Below, piece by piece: positions 52,013 to 64,000 of a stretch of DNA of 64,000 bases. The first letter of the stretch is position 1. Each line of letters opens with the position of its first letter. The DNA lies in NCBI RefSeq assembly GCF_034661175.1, contig NZ_CP141058.1, forward strand, positions 2,108,001 to 2,172,000. The letters are read 5' to 3'. A program made the translations under genes and the position numbers. Source of the DNA: Nocardioides renjunii (GTDB lineage: Bacteria > Actinomycetota > Actinomycetes > Propionibacteriales > Nocardioidaceae). A model generated the notes under the pieces. It made no database searches, was not told the origin of the DNA, and saw only the letters and a program-made list of their open reading frames with translations.

Positions 52013-54990
52013 GGCTGCACCGCCTCGAGGTCGAGGCGTTCGGGCCGTTCGCCGACCGCGCCGAGGTCGACTTCGACGCGCTCTCCGACGCCGGCCTCTT
52101 CCTGCTCAGCGGACCGACCGGTGCCGGCAAGTCCAGCGTGCTCGACGCCGTCTGCTTCGCCCTCTACGGCGACGTGCCGGGCGACCGCTCGGCGGCCAAG
52201 CGGCTGCGCTCCGACCACGCGGCAGCGGACGCCGTCCCCCGGGTGGTCCTCGAGGCCACGCTCGCGGGCCGACGGTTCCGGATCGACCGGTCGCCCGCGT
52301 GGACCCGCCCCAAGAAGCGGGGCGTCGGCACCACGACAGAGCAGGCGCGCGTCGTCATCTCCGAACGGCGTCCCGCCGCCGACGGCGCCGTCGAGTGGCA
52401 GCCGCTCAGCACCCGGCTCGACGAGACCGGCCACCTGGTCACGCGCCTGGTCGGGATGACGCTCCCCCAGTTCTGCCAGGTCGCACTGCTCCCCCAGGGC
52501 CGGTTCCAGGCCTTCCTCCGGGCCCGGTCCGAGGAGCGCCACGCCCTGCTCCAGCAGGTGTTCCAGACCGAGCGCTTCGACCGGATCGAGAAGTCGTTGC
52601 GCGACCGTCGGGTCGAGCTGCGGCGCGCGTCCGAGTCCCACCACACCACCGTCGCCGACCTCGTCAGCCGGGTCAGCGAGGTCGGTGGTGACGACGCACC
52701 GGCCGAGTGGCCCACGGACCCCGAGCTGCTCAGCGGCTGGATCGAGGCGCTCGGGGCCGCCGCTGGCGCGGCCTCGGCGGCGCAGGCCGCCGAGGTCGAG
52801 CGAGCCGCCTCGGCCGAGGTGGCCGCGGCCTCAGCCTCCGCCGCCGGCATCGAGCTCGCCGGGCTGCGCGCCACGCACGCTGCCGCCCACCGTGCCCGGT
52901 CCGACCTCGAGGCCGCCGCTGCAGGGCACGCCGAGCGCCGACGACGCGTCGACCGGGCGCACCGGGCGCGCGCGGTCAAGCCCCTCCACGAGCTCGCCGT
53001 CCGCGCCGGGGCGGACGTCGCCGACCTGCAGATGCGACAGTCGACCGCACACGCCGCGCTCGAGGAACTGGTCGGCACGTCCCTCGACGACCAGCAGGTC
53101 GCCGAGCACCGGACCGCGGCGGCGCGCACCCTCGCCGAGGTCGTACGCCTCCGACCGCTGCAGCGCCAGGCTGCCGACCTCGAGCGCGAGCTGGCGCGTT
53201 GCACGCGCCGGAGTGCCGAGACCGACGCCGAGCTCCTCCGGGTCGCGGCCCGGGCCGACGCCGTCCCGATCGAGCTCGAGCTCGCCCAGCCCGCACTGAC
53301 GGCGGCACGCGACGCCGAGGTCCTCGCCGCGGCGCTGGCCGGTGAGCTCGAGGTGGTCCGCACCCGGATCCGGGCTGCGCGGTCCGCCGAGGCCCTCGAC
53401 TCCGAGCTGCGCGCCGCCGAGCGGTCCCTCGCCGAGGCGATCGAGGCGCGCCTGCTGGCCCGTGAGGCGCTGGTGGAGATCCGCGAGCAACGCCTCGACG
53501 GCATGGCCGCCGAGATCGCGGGGCGGCTGGCGGTCGGCGCGAGCTGCCCGGTCTGCGGGTCGGCCGACCACCCCCACCCCGCGGCGCCCGCGCCGGGCGC
53601 GCCCGACGAGGCCACCGAGCGCGAGGCCCGACGGGAGGTCGACGACCTCGAGGTCGTGGTGGAGGCCCACGCCCAGCAGGTCCGCGGCATCGAGTCCCGG
53701 CTGGCGGCCCTGCGCGCCGAGGCGGGCGCGACGGCCGCGCACCTCCTCGCCGAGGAGGAGGACGTCCGCACCCGTGTGCAGCGCGCCCGTGCCGAGGCAT
53801 CGCGGGTCGGCGACCTCGCGGCCCGCGTCGAGGCCCTCCTCGCCGAGCGCGAGTCCCTGGCCCGGGACCGCGAGTCGCTGGGAGCGACGGCGGCAGCGCT
53901 CGAGACCGAGGCGGCGGTCATCGCGTCCCGCCAGGCGTCGCTGCGCGACCAGCTCGCCCGGGTCGTTCCGGACGGGTCCGACCTCGACCGCGTCACCGCC
54001 TTCCACCAGCGGGTCGAGGCACTGGCCCACCAGTGCGCCGACCTCGCCGCCGACCTGACGCGGGCCCGGTCCACGTCCGACAGCACCCAGCTGGCAGCCG
54101 ACGAGACGGCCGCGCAGGCGGGTTTCGAGTCCTCGGTCGCAGCAGCCGCCGCGTGGCTCCCCGACGACGCGGTGGCGGACCTGCAGCAGCAGGTCGAGCG
54201 ACACGAGCGTGAGGCCGCACGACTGGCCGAGGTGCTCGCGGACCCTGAGCTGACCCGGGCAGCGGCTGCCGAGGAGCCCGACCTCGAGGCGCTCGCCCGG
54301 GCCCACCACCGGGCCAAGGAGGAGCTGGCCACTGCTCGCCTCGAGGAGCTCGGACTGCGCGAGCGCGTCGAGCGGCTCCGCGGGCTCGCGGCGATGGTCG
54401 AGGCGGCACTCGCCGCCTGGTCGCCCGTCCGGTCCGAGCTCGACCTGGTCGCCGACCTCGCCGCCCTGGTGGAGGGCAAGCACCCCGACAACCGGCTCCA
54501 GATGCGGCTCTCGGCCTACGTCCTGGCGCACCGCCTGGGGCAGGTCGTCGACGCGGCCAACCTACGCCTGTCCTCGATGAGCGACCAGCGCTACTCCCTC
54601 GTGCACACCGGCCGCCGCGGCGCCGGGGAGACGCGCGGCGGGCTCAGCCTGCTCGTCCGCGACGACTGGACCGGCGACACCCGCGACCCGGCGACCCTGT
54701 CGGGCGGTGAGACGTTCGTCGTCTCGCTCGCCCTGGCGCTCGGGCTGGCCGACGTGATCACCGACGAGGCGGGAGGCACCGACCTCGACACCCTCTTCGT
54801 CGACGAGGGCTTCGGGTCGCTCGACGCCGAGACCCTCGAGGACGTCATGGACACCCTCGACACGCTGCGCGACGGTGGTCGGGTGGTCGGTGTGGTCAGC
54901 CACGTGCCCGAGCTCCAGACCCGCATCCCGACCCAGCTGCGGGTGCACCGGGGCAGGGCGGGCAGCCGGACGACGCTCAGCCTGGCCTAG
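52009..54990 (+). CDS. sbcC: Exonuclease SbcCD, ATPase subunit SbcC
   Basis: The 993-residue protein is the Rad50-like partner of SbcD. Walker A is GPTGAGKSS near residue 36; the Q-loop follows in LLPQGRFQAFLR. Two long Ala/Glu/Arg-rich coiled coils flank a zinc-hook-like CPVCGSADHPHP (near residue 516). The C-terminal part has TLSGGETFVVSLALALGLAD (signature) and TLFVDEGFGSLDAETLE (Walker B and D-loop). It opens with the usual MRLHRLEVEAFGPFADRAEVDF. Confidence 0.95.
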   Translation: MRLHRLEVEAFGPFADRAEVDFDALSDAGLFLLSGPTGAGKSSVLDAVCFALYGDVPGDRSAAKRLRSDHAAADAVPRVVLEATLAGRRFRIDRSPAWTRPKKRGVGTTTEQARVVISERRPAADGAVEWQPLSTRLDETGHLVTRLVGMTLPQFCQVALLPQGRFQAFLRARSEERHALLQQVFQTERFDRIEKSLRDRRVELRRASESHHTTVADLVSRVSEVGGDDAPAEWPTDPELLSGWIEALGAAAGAASAAQAAEVERAASAEVAAASASAAGIELAGLRATHAAAHRARSDLEAAAAGHAERRRRVDRAHRARAVKPLHELAVRAGADVADLQMRQSTAHAALEELVGTSLDDQQVAEHRTAAARTLAEVVRLRPLQRQAADLERELARCTRRSAETDAELLRVAARADAVPIELELAQPALTAARDAEVLAAALAGELEVVRTRIRAARSAEALDSELRAAERSLAEAIEARLLAREALVEIREQRLDGMAAEIAGRLAVGASCPVCGSADHPHPAAPAPGAPDEATEREARREVDDLEVVVEAHAQQVRGIESRLAALRAEAGATAAHLLAEEEDVRTRVQRARAEASRVGDLAARVEALLAERESLARDRESLGATAAALETEAAVIASRQASLRDQLARVVPDGSDLDRVTAFHQRVEALAHQCADLAADLTRARSTSDSTQLAADETAAQAGFESSVAAAAAWLPDDAVADLQQQVERHEREAARLAEVLADPELTRAAAAEEPDLEALARAHHRAKEELATARLEELGLRERVERLRGLAAMVEAALAAWSPVRSELDLVADLAALVEGKHPDNRLQMRLSAYVLAHRLGQVVDAANLRLSSMSDQRYSLVHTGRRGAGETRGGLSLLVRDDWTGDTRDPATLSGGETFVVSLALALGLADVITDEAGGTDLDTLFVDEGFGSLDAETLEDVMDTLDTLRDGGRVVGVVSHVPELQTRIPTQLRVHRGRAGSRTTLSLA

Positions 54991-55011
54991 CGCCGACGGC
55001 CCACGGCAGTC

Positions 55012-55042
55012 CCGCACGACACCCCGGCCACCCGTCGTGCGG
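55012..55042 (+). terminator. Terminator after sbcC
   Basis: CCGCACGAC / GTCGTGCGG, a perfect 9-bp stem with a 13-base loop, lies 21 bases after the sbcC stop codon and just before the tldD promoter. Confidence 0.6.
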
Positions 55043-55058
55043 ACCACGTGGCTCGGGA

Positions 55059-55064
55059 TAGGTT
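55059..55064 (+). promoter_or_regulatory. -10 hexamer of leaderless tldD
   Basis: TAGGTT lies seven bases before the ATG at 55072. Confidence 0.5.
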
Positions 55065-55071
55065 CGTCCGC

Positions 55072-56592
55072 ATGAGTGCGCCCGGGCTCGACCCGACCTT
55101 CAGCGACCTGCCGCACCGTCGCCTCGGCGACGTCGCCCTGGCCCGAGCGCAGGAGCTCGGTGCCAGCCACGCGGACTTCCGCCTGGAGCGCAACCGCTAC
55201 CAGTACCTCGGCGCCCGCGACGGCGTCCTCCAGACCGCCAGCGACGCCGAGGACCTCGGCTTCGCGGTGCGCGTCGTCCACGACGGCGCCTGGGGCTTCG
55301 CCTCGGGCGTGGTGCTGACCGACGACGAGGCCCGCCGCGTCGCCGAGACGGCCGTCGCGGTGGCCAAGGTGGCCGCGGCGATGACCACGACGCCGGTCGA
55401 GCTCGCGCCCGAGCCGGTCCACGACGACGTCACCTGGATCTCGGCCTACGAGACCAACCCCCTCGACGTACCCACCTCCGAGAAGGCCGCCCTCCTCGTC
55501 GACTGGACGCAGCGGCTGCGCAGCGGTGCCGCCGTCGCCCACGCGACGGCGTTCCTCCAGCAGGTGCAGGAGAACAAGTACTACGCCGACCTGTCCGGCA
55601 CGCGCACCACCCAGCAGCGCGTCCGCCTGCAGCCCGGCTTCGAGGCCACCGGCGAGGACGCCGAGAGCGGGATCTTCGACTCGATGGCCTCCATCGCCCC
55701 GCCGGTCGGGCGCGGCTGGGAGTACCTCACCGGCGGGCACTGGGACTGGGACGCCGAGCTGGCCGAGGTGCCCGAGCTGCTCGCGGAGAAGCTGAAGGCG
55801 CCCAGCGTCGAGGCGGGGACGTACGACCTGGTCGTCCACCCCTCCAACCTCTGGCTCACGATCCACGAGTCGATCGGCCACGCCACCGAGCTCGACCGCG
55901 CCCTGGGCTACGAGGCCAACTACGCCGGCACGTCGTTCGCGACCTACGACAAGCTCGGCACCCTGCAGTACGGCTCCCCCGTCATGAACGTGCAGGGCGA
56001 CCGCACGCAGGAGCACGGCCTGGCCACCGTCGGCTACGACGACGAGGGCGTCCAGACGCAGAGCTGGGACATCGTCCGCGACGGCGTCCTCGTCGGCTAC
56101 CAGCTCGACCGGTCGATGGGTCACCTCAAGCCGGAGCTCAACGACGGCCGCTCCAACGGCTGCGCGTACGCCGACTCGCCGGGGCACATCCCGATCCAGC
56201 GGATGGCCAACGTGTCCCTCGTGGCCGGTGCCGACGACCTCACCACCGACGACCTCATCGGGCGCGTCGAGCGCGGCATCTACGTGGTCGGTGACAAGTC
56301 CTGGTCGATCGACATGCAGCGCTTCAACTTCCAGTTCACCGGCCAGCGGTTCTACCGCATCACCGACGGCAGGCTCGACGGGATGCTGCGCGACGTCGCC
56401 TACCAGGCGACCACGACCGACTTCTGGGGCTCGATGGAGGCGGTCGGCGGTCCGGACACCTGGGAGCTGCACGGGGCGTTCAACTGCGGCAAGGCCCAGC
56501 CCGGTCAGGTCGCCGCGGTCAGCCACGGCGCCCCGACCGCGCTCTTCCGGGGCGTCAACATCCTCAACACCATCGACGAGGCAGGCCACTGA
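55072..56592 (+). CDS. tldD: TldD/PmbA family metallopeptidase, TldD subunit
   Basis: The 506-residue protein is the zinc-bearing subunit of the TldD/TldE(PmbA) protease, which unfolds and trims peptides. The zinc site HESIGHATE (HExxxH) lies near residue 273 and the third ligand region GCAYADSPGHIPIQRM follows. In E. coli the complex matures microcin B17 and degrades CcdA; the actinobacterial role is unknown. Its TGA overlaps the pmbA ATG by one base (TGATG), matching a two-subunit complex. Confidence 0.9.
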   Translation: MSAPGLDPTFSDLPHRRLGDVALARAQELGASHADFRLERNRYQYLGARDGVLQTASDAEDLGFAVRVVHDGAWGFASGVVLTDDEARRVAETAVAVAKVAAAMTTTPVELAPEPVHDDVTWISAYETNPLDVPTSEKAALLVDWTQRLRSGAAVAHATAFLQQVQENKYYADLSGTRTTQQRVRLQPGFEATGEDAESGIFDSMASIAPPVGRGWEYLTGGHWDWDAELAEVPELLAEKLKAPSVEAGTYDLVVHPSNLWLTIHESIGHATELDRALGYEANYAGTSFATYDKLGTLQYGSPVMNVQGDRTQEHGLATVGYDDEGVQTQSWDIVRDGVLVGYQLDRSMGHLKPELNDGRSNGCAYADSPGHIPIQRMANVSLVAGADDLTTDDLIGRVERGIYVVGDKSWSIDMQRFNFQFTGQRFYRITDGRLDGMLRDVAYQATTTDFWGSMEAVGGPDTWELHGAFNCGKAQPGQVAAVSHGAPTALFRGVNILNTIDEAGH

Positions 56593-58004
56593 TGTCCCCC
56601 TCCCTGCAGCCCTCCGCGCACCTCACCGCCCAGCAGCTGGTCGAGCACGCGCTCGCGACGTCGAGCGCCGACGACTGCATCGCCATCGTCCGCGACACCA
56701 CCAGCGCCAACCTGCGCTGGGCCAACAACACGCTCACCACGAACGGCGTGATGACCGAGGTCTCCATGACCGTCGTCAGCTTCGCCGCCGTCGGCGGAGG
56801 CGTCGCCACCGGCTCGGTCTCCGGCAGCGCCTCCACCCTCGAGCAGGTCACCGCCCTCGTGACCGCGGCGGACGCGGCGGCGCGCGCCGGCTCGCCCGCC
56901 GAGGACGAGGCGGAGCTCGTGGGCGACGTGACGTCCCCCGACTGGGAGACCGGGCCCGAGACCACCGACATCGGCGTCTACGACGCGTTCGCCCCGGCGC
57001 TCGGCGAGGCGTTCGTGCAGGCCACCGCCGAGGACCGGCTCCTCTACGGGTTCGTCAACCACGACGTCGCCACGACCTACCTCGGCTCGAGCCGCGGGCT
57101 GCGGCTGCGCCACGTGCAGCCCACGGGCCACTACGCCTGCACCGGCAAGGACACCTCGTTGACCCGCAGCGCCTGGACCGGAGGTGCCACCCGCGACTTC
57201 CGCGACGTCGACGCGGCGGCGATGGCCGCCACCGTCGCGCAGCGGCTCCGGTGGGCCGAGCGGCGCATCGACCTGCCCGCCGGTCGCTACGACACCATCC
57301 TGCCGCCGTCGTCGGTGGCCGACCTGATGATCGACGCCTACTGGGGCGCCGGCGCCCGCGTCGCGCACGAGGGCGAGTCGGTCTACAGCCGCCGCGGCGG
57401 CGGCACCCGGATCGGCGACAAGGTCGCCGCGCCCGGGGTGAGCCTGTTCTCCGACCCGGCTCACCCGGGACTGGAGTGTGCGCCGTTCGTCATCGCCGGC
57501 GCCTCGGACAACACCGACTCGGTCTTCGACAACGGCCTGCCGCTCGGGCGGACGGACTGGATCCGCGACGGGCTGCTCACGGGCCTCCTCCAGACCCGTC
57601 ACTCGGCCGGGATGACCGGACAGCCCGTCACGCCGATGGTCGACAACCTCGTCCTCGAGGTCGGTGACGGTGCCGGCACGATCGGCGACATGGTCGCCGG
57701 CACGCAGCGCGGCCTGCTGCTCACCTGCCTGTGGTACATCCGCGAGGTCGACCCGCAGACCATGCTCCTCACCGGCCTGACCCGCGACGGCGTCTACGTC
57801 GTGGAGGACGGCGAGATCGTCGGCGCAGCCAACAACTTCCGGTGGAACGAGAGCCCGATCGACCTGCTCAACCGGTTCAGCGCCGCGACCGAGTCGGTGC
57901 CCAGCTTCAGCCGCGAGTGGGGCGACGACTACTTCTCCCGCACCGCGACGCCGGCGCTGCGGATCCCCGACTTCAACATGTCGAGCGTGTCCCAGGGCGT
58001 CTGA
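56592..58004 (+). CDS. pmbA: TldD/PmbA family protein, PmbA (TldE) subunit
   Basis: The 470-residue protein is the non-catalytic partner: it lacks an HExxxH motif but shares the fold, with the N-terminal DDCIAIVRDTTSANLRWANN and the C-terminal VDNLVLEVGDGAGTIGDMVAGTQRGL. It starts one base inside the tldD stop codon. Together the pair forms a closed barrel in which small unfolded peptides are cut. Confidence 0.88.
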   Translation: MSPSLQPSAHLTAQQLVEHALATSSADDCIAIVRDTTSANLRWANNTLTTNGVMTEVSMTVVSFAAVGGGVATGSVSGSASTLEQVTALVTAADAAARAGSPAEDEAELVGDVTSPDWETGPETTDIGVYDAFAPALGEAFVQATAEDRLLYGFVNHDVATTYLGSSRGLRLRHVQPTGHYACTGKDTSLTRSAWTGGATRDFRDVDAAAMAATVAQRLRWAERRIDLPAGRYDTILPPSSVADLMIDAYWGAGARVAHEGESVYSRRGGGTRIGDKVAAPGVSLFSDPAHPGLECAPFVIAGASDNTDSVFDNGLPLGRTDWIRDGLLTGLLQTRHSAGMTGQPVTPMVDNLVLEVGDGAGTIGDMVAGTQRGLLLTCLWYIREVDPQTMLLTGLTRDGVYVVEDGEIVGAANNFRWNESPIDLLNRFSAATESVPSFSREWGDDYFSRTATPALRIPDFNMSSVSQGV

Positions 58005-58038
58005 GGCAAGCGTCCCGGCCGGGGCCTCCCACCGCGCG

Positions 58039-59325
58039 TCAGCGTGGGTGGCCGCCCGGGATGTCGACGTCGGGGTCGTAGGGCGTGCGCGTGTAGACGA
58101 ACGTCGCGCACTCGAGGTTGCGGATGCTCCCGTCCGGTCGGCGTGCGACGTCGAGGCGCTCGCCGCGGTGGTAGCCGAGCACCCCGACCAGGGCTCCGTC
58201 GACGAGCTCGAACCGGTCAGTGACGACCCCGCCCCGCGCCATCGCGCGCAGCTCGAGGCCGTCGTTGTGCCAGCGCACGTCGTAGGCCGTGTTGCCCCAG
58301 AACCAGACGCCGGGCAGGCCGTGCACCGGCCCGGGCAGCACCACCGTCGGCCGCCACGGCGCGGGCCGCTCGTCGTCGGCGTCCGGGTCGCCCTCGATGA
58401 GCGACACCGCCAGCTCGCGCGGGTCGATGCCGGTCGTGGCATTGGTGAGCACCACCGAGCCGATGCCGCTGTCCGGGTCGACGTGGAGGGCGGCAAGGAA
58501 CCCCGGCATCGAGCCGTTGTGCCCGACCAGCCGGCCACCGGGGTGCAGTCCCAGCATCAGGCCGAGACCGTAGTCCGGGGTCACCGGGCGGTGCATCTCC
58601 GCCAGCGTCGCCGCGGCGAGGACGTCGGGGCGGCTGCCGCCCAGCACCTGCCCCCATGTGACGAGGTCGGCCAGGGTCGACCACAGCTGACCGGCCGGCG
58701 CCATCGCGCCGGTGTCGGTCAGCGGCTCGTGCACGCGGATGCCGGTGAAGTGGTCGACGCTCCACCCCGCCTGCGCGCCCGGGCGCGGGAGGTACGACGT
58801 CGTACGCATCCCCAGCGGCCGGAGGAGCCGCTCGGCGACGAGGACCCGCCACGGGGCGCCGAGCCGGCGCGCGACCACCTCGCCGAGGAGTGCGTAGCCG
58901 AGGTTGGAGTAGTGGAACCACTCCCCCGGGCCGGCGACCCGGCCCGCACCGTCGTTGGCCGCGACCAGCGCTGCGAAGTCCCCACCGCGGGTGCGTTCCC
59001 ACCACGCCCCGCGCGGCTCGCTCTGCATGCCCGAGGAGTGCGCCAGCGCCTCACGGATCGTCGCCTCGCCGTAGCCGACGTCGCCGAGGTGCGCCGACAG
59101 CGGGTCGTCGAGGTCGAGCAGACCGGCGTCGCGGGCCTGCATCACCAGGACCGCCGTCATGGTCTTGGTGATCGACCCGATCCGGTACTGCCCGTCGAGG
59201 CCCGGCGCGTCCCCGGCGCCACCGGCCCACACGGCGCCGTAGCGGTCGAAGACGGCACCGACCACGGACGTCAGCCGGCCCTCGGCCTGCGCGACGTCCA
59301 GCAGGCGCTGTCGTTGGTCGCTCAC
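58039..59325 (-). CDS. Beta-lactamase-family serine hydrolase
   Basis: The 428-residue protein has the class C/DD-peptidase fold: SITK (SxxK, Ser nucleophile, near residue 51), FHYSNLGYALLG (YxN motif) and a KTG-like VGHNGSMPGF segment. A C-terminal beta domain (residues 320-428) is added, as in D-aminopeptidase-like and esterase relatives. No signal peptide is seen, so it is more likely an esterase or peptidase than a secreted lactamase. It follows gcvP on the same strand by 31 bases. Confidence 0.85.
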   Translation of the reverse strand: MSDQRQRLLDVAQAEGRLTSVVGAVFDRYGAVWAGGAGDAPGLDGQYRIGSITKTMTAVLVMQARDAGLLDLDDPLSAHLGDVGYGEATIREALAHSSGMQSEPRGAWWERTRGGDFAALVAANDGAGRVAGPGEWFHYSNLGYALLGEVVARRLGAPWRVLVAERLLRPLGMRTTSYLPRPGAQAGWSVDHFTGIRVHEPLTDTGAMAPAGQLWSTLADLVTWGQVLGGSRPDVLAAATLAEMHRPVTPDYGLGLMLGLHPGGRLVGHNGSMPGFLAALHVDPDSGIGSVVLTNATTGIDPRELAVSLIEGDPDADDERPAPWRPTVVLPGPVHGLPGVWFWGNTAYDVRWHNDGLELRAMARGGVVTDRFELVDGALVGVLGYHRGERLDVARRPDGSIRNLECATFVYTRTPYDPDVDIPGGHPR

Positions 59326-59356
59326 GGGGAGACCCTAGACGGCGCCTGCCGCACGG

Positions 59357-62248
<2,892 letters not shown>

Positions 62249-62289
62249 TCCTTGAGGTCACTCGGATGACCTCCCATCTGTCGGCCCGG

Positions 62290-62409
62290 TGGCCTCCAGA
62301 GTGCCAGCCCGTGCGGTCCTGGTGCCTGAGAGGTTCCGGGAGGAATTGCCCCTTCGGCGCACTGCGACCTGCCACGGGGACCGGCCGCAACGACTCTCCC
62401 GCACGGGAT
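62290..62409 (-). promoter_or_regulatory. Glycine riboswitch (one recognisable aptamer) upstream of gcvP
   Basis: On the minus strand the conserved glycine-aptamer blocks appear in order: GGGAGAG (62392-62401), GCCGAAGGGGCAA (62346-62358), CTCAGGC and AGGACCG (62314-62330), then CTCTGGAG (62294-62301). CCCGTGCGG at 62399-62407 pairs with CCGCACGGG at 62308-62316 to close the element. Only one full aptamer is seen. It should switch on gcvP when glycine is abundant. A -10 TAAACT lies at 62422-62427. Confidence 0.88.
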
Positions 62410-62448
62410 GTCGGCATCTGCAGTTTAGCGATACGCAACACGAATGGG

Positions 62449-62477
62449 CGAAGCCGCCCGGGGTGCGGGCGGCTTCG
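62449..62477 (-). terminator. Terminator after the MerR gene
   Basis: CGAAGCCGCCC pairs with GGGCGGCTTCG (11 bp, perfect) around a seven-base loop, 29 bases past the stop codon of the MerR gene and before the gcvP leader. Confidence 0.75.
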
Positions 62478-62505
62478 TCCGAGGTTCTGCAGTGCTGGGG
62501 AGCGT

Positions 62506-63117
<612 letters not shown>

Positions 63118-63280
63118 TGTGACCCTCCAGGTCAGTTCCTCCGCTGAGCGGTAACTCCTGGGGGAAGGGCCCGCCCGGCGCCGGTCTGACCGACAACCAC
63201 AGCGGTGGAGTTACAACAGAGACAGTTCACCGTAAGCCCGCGCGGACGGGTTGTCCATCCACACGAGCGGCGTGTCGCCA

Positions 63281-63303
63281 ACCCTCAACCTCAGGTCGAG
63301 GGT
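63281..63303. promoter_or_regulatory. 23-bp dyad between the DUF151 and MerR genes
   Basis: ACCCTC-AACCT-C-AGGTC-GAGGGT is symmetric except for the centre and one G-T pair. The site lies 26 bases past the DUF151 stop and about 165 bases upstream of the MerR start. Its length and symmetry fit a MerR-family operator. Confidence 0.5.
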
Positions 63304-63329
63304 GAGAGTTTCCGGCGGTGCCGCTGGGG

Positions 63330-63797
63330 CTAGTGGGACTCGAAGTCGTCGGGCGAGACATGGTCGAGGAACTCGCGGAACCGCTCGACCTCGTCCTCCT
63401 GCTCGGCCGGGACGGCGAGGCCGGCCTCTTCGAGCACCGCCTCGGCGCACACGATGCGCGACCCGGTGCGCAGGGCCAGGGCGATGGAGTCCGACGGGCG
63501 GGCACCCACCTCGGCACCGCCGTCGAAGACCAGCTGCGCGAAGAAGATGCCGTCCTGCATGTCGACGATGCGTACCTCGTCGAGCCGCTGCCCCGTCGCC
63601 TCGAGCACGTCGCGCATCAGGTCGTGCGTCAACGGACGCGGCGGGGTGACCCCCTGCTGCGCGAAGGCGATGGCGGTGGCCTCGACGGCCCCGATCCAGA
63701 TGGGGAGGTAGCGCTCCCCCGTCACCTCCCGCAGCAGCACGATCGGCTGGTTGGAGGGCATCTCGACGCGGACTCCGACGACGTCCATTTCGCGCAT
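63330..63797 (-). CDS. Bifunctional nuclease family protein (DUF151)
   Basis: The 155-residue protein belongs to the DUF151 family, related to a plant nuclease with both RNase and DNase activity; bacterial function is unsettled. LPIWIGAVEATAIAFAQQG, RPLTHDLMRDVLE and ARPSDSIALALRTGS are the conserved blocks. It corresponds to mycobacterial Rv1829. A TAGGGT hexamer six bases before the ATG at 63797 supports this start over the ATG three codons later. Confidence 0.88.
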   Translation of the reverse strand: MREMDVVGVRVEMPSNQPIVLLREVTGERYLPIWIGAVEATAIAFAQQGVTPPRPLTHDLMRDVLEATGQRLDEVRIVDMQDGIFFAQLVFDGGAEVGARPSDSIALALRTGSRIVCAEAVLEEAGLAVPAEQEDEVERFREFLDHVSPDDFESH

Positions 63798-63803
63798 GTC
63801 CCC

Positions 63804-63809
63804 ACCCTA
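63804..63809 (-). promoter_or_regulatory. -10 hexamer of leaderless DUF151 gene
   Basis: TAGGGT on the minus strand lies six bases before the ATG at 63797. From here to the window end at 64000 I see no supported gene. Confidence 0.5.
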
Positions 63810-64000
63810 CTCACGGCCCCTGATCTCGGAGGGGGTGCGGGGCTGGTCCTGCCGAGCGGTGAGTGGTGCAGGTTTCCTGGGCGCAGAACCTTGTCTCACG
63901 CACCGCTCCCGGTCAGAGCGGCGCCCGGTGGCCGCGGCCTGTCGGACAGGACAAACCCGCGGTTGCGCGGCCAGCCCAGCGGCGTACGCCCCCACCGTCG

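Noticed and set aside
52164..54491. A 775-residue Ser/Arg/Ala-rich frame on the minus strand across sbcC
   Set aside because: Complement of the coiled-coil coding sequence of sbcC; the composition mirrors the Glu/Ala/Arg codons on the other strand.
63810..64000. A 62-residue minus-strand frame at the window end
   Set aside because: No family likeness, no ribosome site, and it runs through the promoter region of the DUF151 gene. It could be the tail of a gene beyond the window but nothing supports that.

Overview
The window is about 64 kb of very GC-rich DNA (roughly 72%) with an actinobacterial gene set: RbpA, a standalone 5'-3' exonuclease, a mycothiol-dependent isomerase family protein, polyprenol-phosphate mannose synthase beside Lnt, HelR, a DUF222/HNH protein, and a DUF151-MerR-gcvP order like the mycobacterial Rv1829-Rv1832 block. 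Protein character and gene order suggest Nocardioides or a close relative in the Nocardioidaceae. This is inference from recognition, not from a database search. Start codons are often GTG, and at least a dozen genes have a TANNNT hexamer 6-7 bases before the start codon, pointing to widespread leaderless transcripts.

Layout. 1-6.9 kb: the 3' end of tatC, a lipid kinase, a Ski2-like helicase (helY), a 5'-3' exonuclease, an Lrp regulator and a mycothiol-dependent isomerase family protein. 6.9-8.1 kb: a single AbiEi/DUF559-type nuclease gene bracketed by two inverted copies of a CRISPR-repeat-like palindrome; this is the clearest accessory insertion. 8.1-13.7 kb: a lysine degradation cluster, with kamA divergent from kdd-kamD-kamE-kal. 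14-17.3 kb: lnt, ppm1, fxsA and rbpA. 17.5-24.7 kb: an MFS transporter, GDPD, a zinc-ribbon protein, an unusual HTH-MurA fusion with its own operator-like dyad, an alcohol dehydrogenase, a PhoD-like phosphatase and an unlisted 48-residue Cys/His-rich protein.

24.9-33.1 kb: YcaQ/AlkZ-like glycosylase, a maltokinase-cap-like protein, an SRPBCC protein, a PNPOx-like protein, a short UvrA-like ATPase, an alpha/beta hydrolase, an Nei-type glycosylase and a homocysteine methyltransferase. 33.1-39.1 kb: helR with a rifamycin-element-like palindrome, a frameshifted secreted M1 peptidase, and a thioesterase gene with an internal deletion; the last two are preceded by near-identical promoters. 39.1-50.5 kb: a PfkB kinase with a membrane protein, SGNH hydrolase, spore-photoproduct-lyase-like radical SAM protein, aldo/keto reductase, cyclophilin lipoprotein, OsmC, an LPxTG surface protein, fdhD, and an HNH endonuclease. 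50.8-58 kb: sbcD-sbcC and a tldD-pmbA pair. 58-63.8 kb: a serine hydrolase, gcvP under a glycine riboswitch, a MerR regulator and a DUF151 bifunctional nuclease.

Working together: kdd-kamD-kamE-kal overlap by 1-4 bases and with kamA cover five steps from lysine toward acetyl-CoA; the cleavage enzyme Kce and a CoA transferase are not in the window. sbcD/sbcC and tldD/pmbA are overlapping two-gene complexes. No tRNA, rRNA, true CRISPR array, prophage or transposase was found.
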